Below, in pieces: positions 37,155 to 38,525 of a stretch of DNA of 38,525 nucleotides (position 1 is the stretch's first letter; each line of letters begins with the position of its first letter). The notes under the pieces are model-generated. The model was not told the DNA's origin and did not search any database. It saw only the letters and a program-made list of their open reading frames with translations. Position numbers and translations under genes: made by a program. The stretch is from Emiliania huxleyi CCMP1516 (Eukaryota; Haptophyta; Isochrysidales; Noelaerhabdaceae): positions 75,738-114,262 of the forward strand of contig NW_005201298.1 of NCBI RefSeq assembly GCF_000372725.1. The letters are read 5' to 3'.

Positions 37155-37809
37155 GGTTTCTGCGCCAAAGCGCAGTCGTGAGCTTGTTGGTGAATCACAG
37201 AAGTTATTAGTGCGAGCAAGGATGCAAATCCCTGGTGTGGCCGTTTTTTTCATCAGATTGACGTGCTATCTGGGGCGATCCAGATCCATCCAGCTATCTC
37301 GTTCTATCTCGTGCGATCTCGCGGCGATCTCGCATACGACGCATCTCGCATAAGACTATTCCGCCGTATATCATGCACTCTCTTCAACCGCGGCCCGAGA
37401 CAATCCCGTCGCAATCACTGTACTCCGAGTAGTCTTTGTATCGCGTTCAGACGCGTTCCACTTTAGCCGATCAACCGGCGCGCGCTCCTCGGCGCGGACG
37501 ACTCGGACGGAGGCGCCCCCCGCCGCAGCAGGGGGGGGGGGGGGGGAGGGGGGCTATCTGGCGCTATCTGGGTTCTGGCGCTATCTGGCTATCTCATTCT
37601 ATCTCATTCTATCTCGTTCTATTTCGTGTCGATCTGACAAAGAAACCGGCCAGACTAGGGCTATGCACGGCAAGGCTGGGTGAGCGGCTTGGTGACCGAG
37701 GTGCATCAAGACGAGCTACTCGAGCTAAAGATCCACATACTCGATCGAGTACACGTCACGGAACGGAAGGAGGGTTTGCGCACGTCGCGGTCGCAGCGTG
37801 TCTCACGAG
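37155..37809. other. Intergenic with CTATCTCG-type repeats
   Basis: Two clusters of TATCTCGTTC/GATCTCGC words (37270-37340 and 37555-37625) flank a poly-G tract (about 37533-37550). They are related to the CGAGAT/ATCTCGGG 10-mers in introns elsewhere. A short minus-strand stretch (RDVYSIEYVDL, stop near 37729) could be an alternative last exon of the next gene. Confidence 0.4.
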
Positions 37810-38525
37810 TCACACGCTACACGTGCGGTGGGAGGGGGACCCAGTGTGGTCCAGAGTCCGCCGCGCGGTGCGTGCTGCGCGATAGGTCGTCGACGGTGAA
37901 GTCGACTCTCGCGCCAAGCACTCCGACTCTCGGGCCCCCCACTCCAACTCCGCTTCCAGCCGGTCGACGAGATCTCCAAAGTGCTGTCGCGGGAAGATGA
38001 GCCCGCGGCGCTCTGCAATCAGCTCGATGAGCTGCGGGCCGGCGAGCGGCGGCGAGGCCTGCTGCGGTACGTGCTGCGGCCCCTTTCCGCGCGAGAGGTG
38101 TCTGCCCGCGGCGACGCTCGGGTCGAGCGCGGCGATGACGGCGAGGCCATACAGGCCGAGCACGACGTCGACGAGGAGGGCCTTGTCCGCCTCGTGCGTA
38201 AAGTGGCCGTTGAACACGTTGACCGACTCCTCGATCCACCGCCGGCGGGACGAGAGCTGGGAGAGGGAGGAGTCAAAGACGTACATCTGCGCCGACCCGT
38301 TGATGGCCATGAACGCCCACTGCTCGAGTCGGCACCACCCGCGCTGCAAGTACGTGTCCGCGTCGACCTTGCAGGGCGGGCGCGAGTCCTGGTGGAGCGC
38401 CTCGGGAGCGCAGGCGAGGAAGTAGTGCGAGCAGGCGGCGTAGAGGGCGATCGAGCCGATCGCGAGCCGCTTGGTCGTCGTGTTCTCCTGTGGTACTGCG
38501 GCGGGGCGGCGAGGGCGAGAGGCGG
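37810..38525 (-). CDS. Protist protein with an RGWCRLE motif, partial at the window edge
   Basis: The minus-strand frame is open from the window end through AIGSIALYAACSHYFLACAP, then TYLQRGWCRLEQWAFMAING, RRRWIEESVNVFNGHF and LLVDVVLGLYGLAVIAALD, to a stop at 37810. The combination of a short hydrophobic 'sit and be seen' strand, a substrate-like acidic/Cys loop and R-G-W-C-R-L-E is familiar from large uncharacterised protein families in algae and other protists, possibly TIR-like folds. I cannot name the function. The 5' end is outside the window. An AG at about 38500 (CCGCAG) may be an exon start. The last about 25 residues are Arg/Ser/Thr-rich and may be intronic. Confidence 0.55.
   Translation of the reverse strand, partial: ASRPRRPAAVPQENTTTKRLAIGSIALYAACSHYFLACAPEALHQDSRPPCKVDADTYLQRGWCRLEQWAFMAINGSAQMYVFDSSLSQLSSRRRWIEESVNVFNGHFTHEADKALLVDVVLGLYGLAVIAALDPSVAAGRHLSRGKGPQHVPQQASPPLAGPQLIELIAERRGLIFPRQHFGDLVDRLEAELEWGARESECLARESTSPSTTYRAARTARRTLDHTGSPSHRTCSV

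Overview
The window reads as nuclear DNA of a GC-rich single-celled eukaryote, most likely a microalga. A haptophyte is my best guess, not proven. Evidence: spliced eukaryotic genes (eIF5B, alkaline ceramidase, BRCT, FHA-PARP), very high G+C at third codon positions, small closely packed genes on both strands, abundant minisatellites, and Ty1-copia and chromodomain remnants. I see no bacterial operons, rRNA, tRNA or CRISPR array.

Layout: the 3' end of eIF5B (+, 167-1083); an ankyrin exon (-, 2122-2275) divergent from an unknown two-exon gene (+, 2467-3542); a coiled-coil/helical gene (-, about 4356-5033); a Ty1-copia RNase H remnant (-, 5855-6202); alkaline ceramidase (+, 6472-7230); a decayed chromodomain gene (-, 8224-8657); a BRCT-linker-GNAT gene (-, 9421-12059) head-to-head with a short unknown ORF (+, 12764) and an FHA-PARP gene (+, 13331-16248); a HIS4/HISN2-type histidine biosynthesis gene of 12 exons (-, 16807-22168); a glycosyltransferase-like gene (-, 23189-24280) divergent from a 2OG-Fe(II) oxygenase-like gene (+, 24515-25912); a repeat-rich stretch with a TIR-flanked ORF (27576-28765); several small membrane or EF-hand-like genes (28.9-35.2 kb); a secreted Cys-rich protein (-, 36291-37154); and a partial gene with an RGWCRLE motif at the right edge.

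The strongest signal is in the introns. I could model 26 introns from protein conservation and reading frame. Of these, 16 begin GC, 7 GT and 3 GA, and 25 of 26 end AG followed by an exonic G. Most are bounded by a direct repeat, so the first bases of the intron copy the first bases of the downstream exon. This is the footprint expected if introns arise by insertion with target duplication, or by tandem duplication. Three introns carry copies of one element of about 190-260 bp (an introner-like family). Two introns are head-to-tail arrays of complete intron units: 34 x 67 bp in the histidine gene and 6 x 72 bp in the PARP gene. Many others contain 10-11-bp periodic repeats. I regard this intron birth-and-multiplication system as the window's main discovery.

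Among the genes, the BRCT-GNAT and FHA-PARP proteins both look like DNA-damage/chromatin factors and lie about 1.3 kb apart in divergent orientation. The histidine gene is metabolic, and the ceramidase acts in sphingolipid turnover. No other functional clustering is evident.
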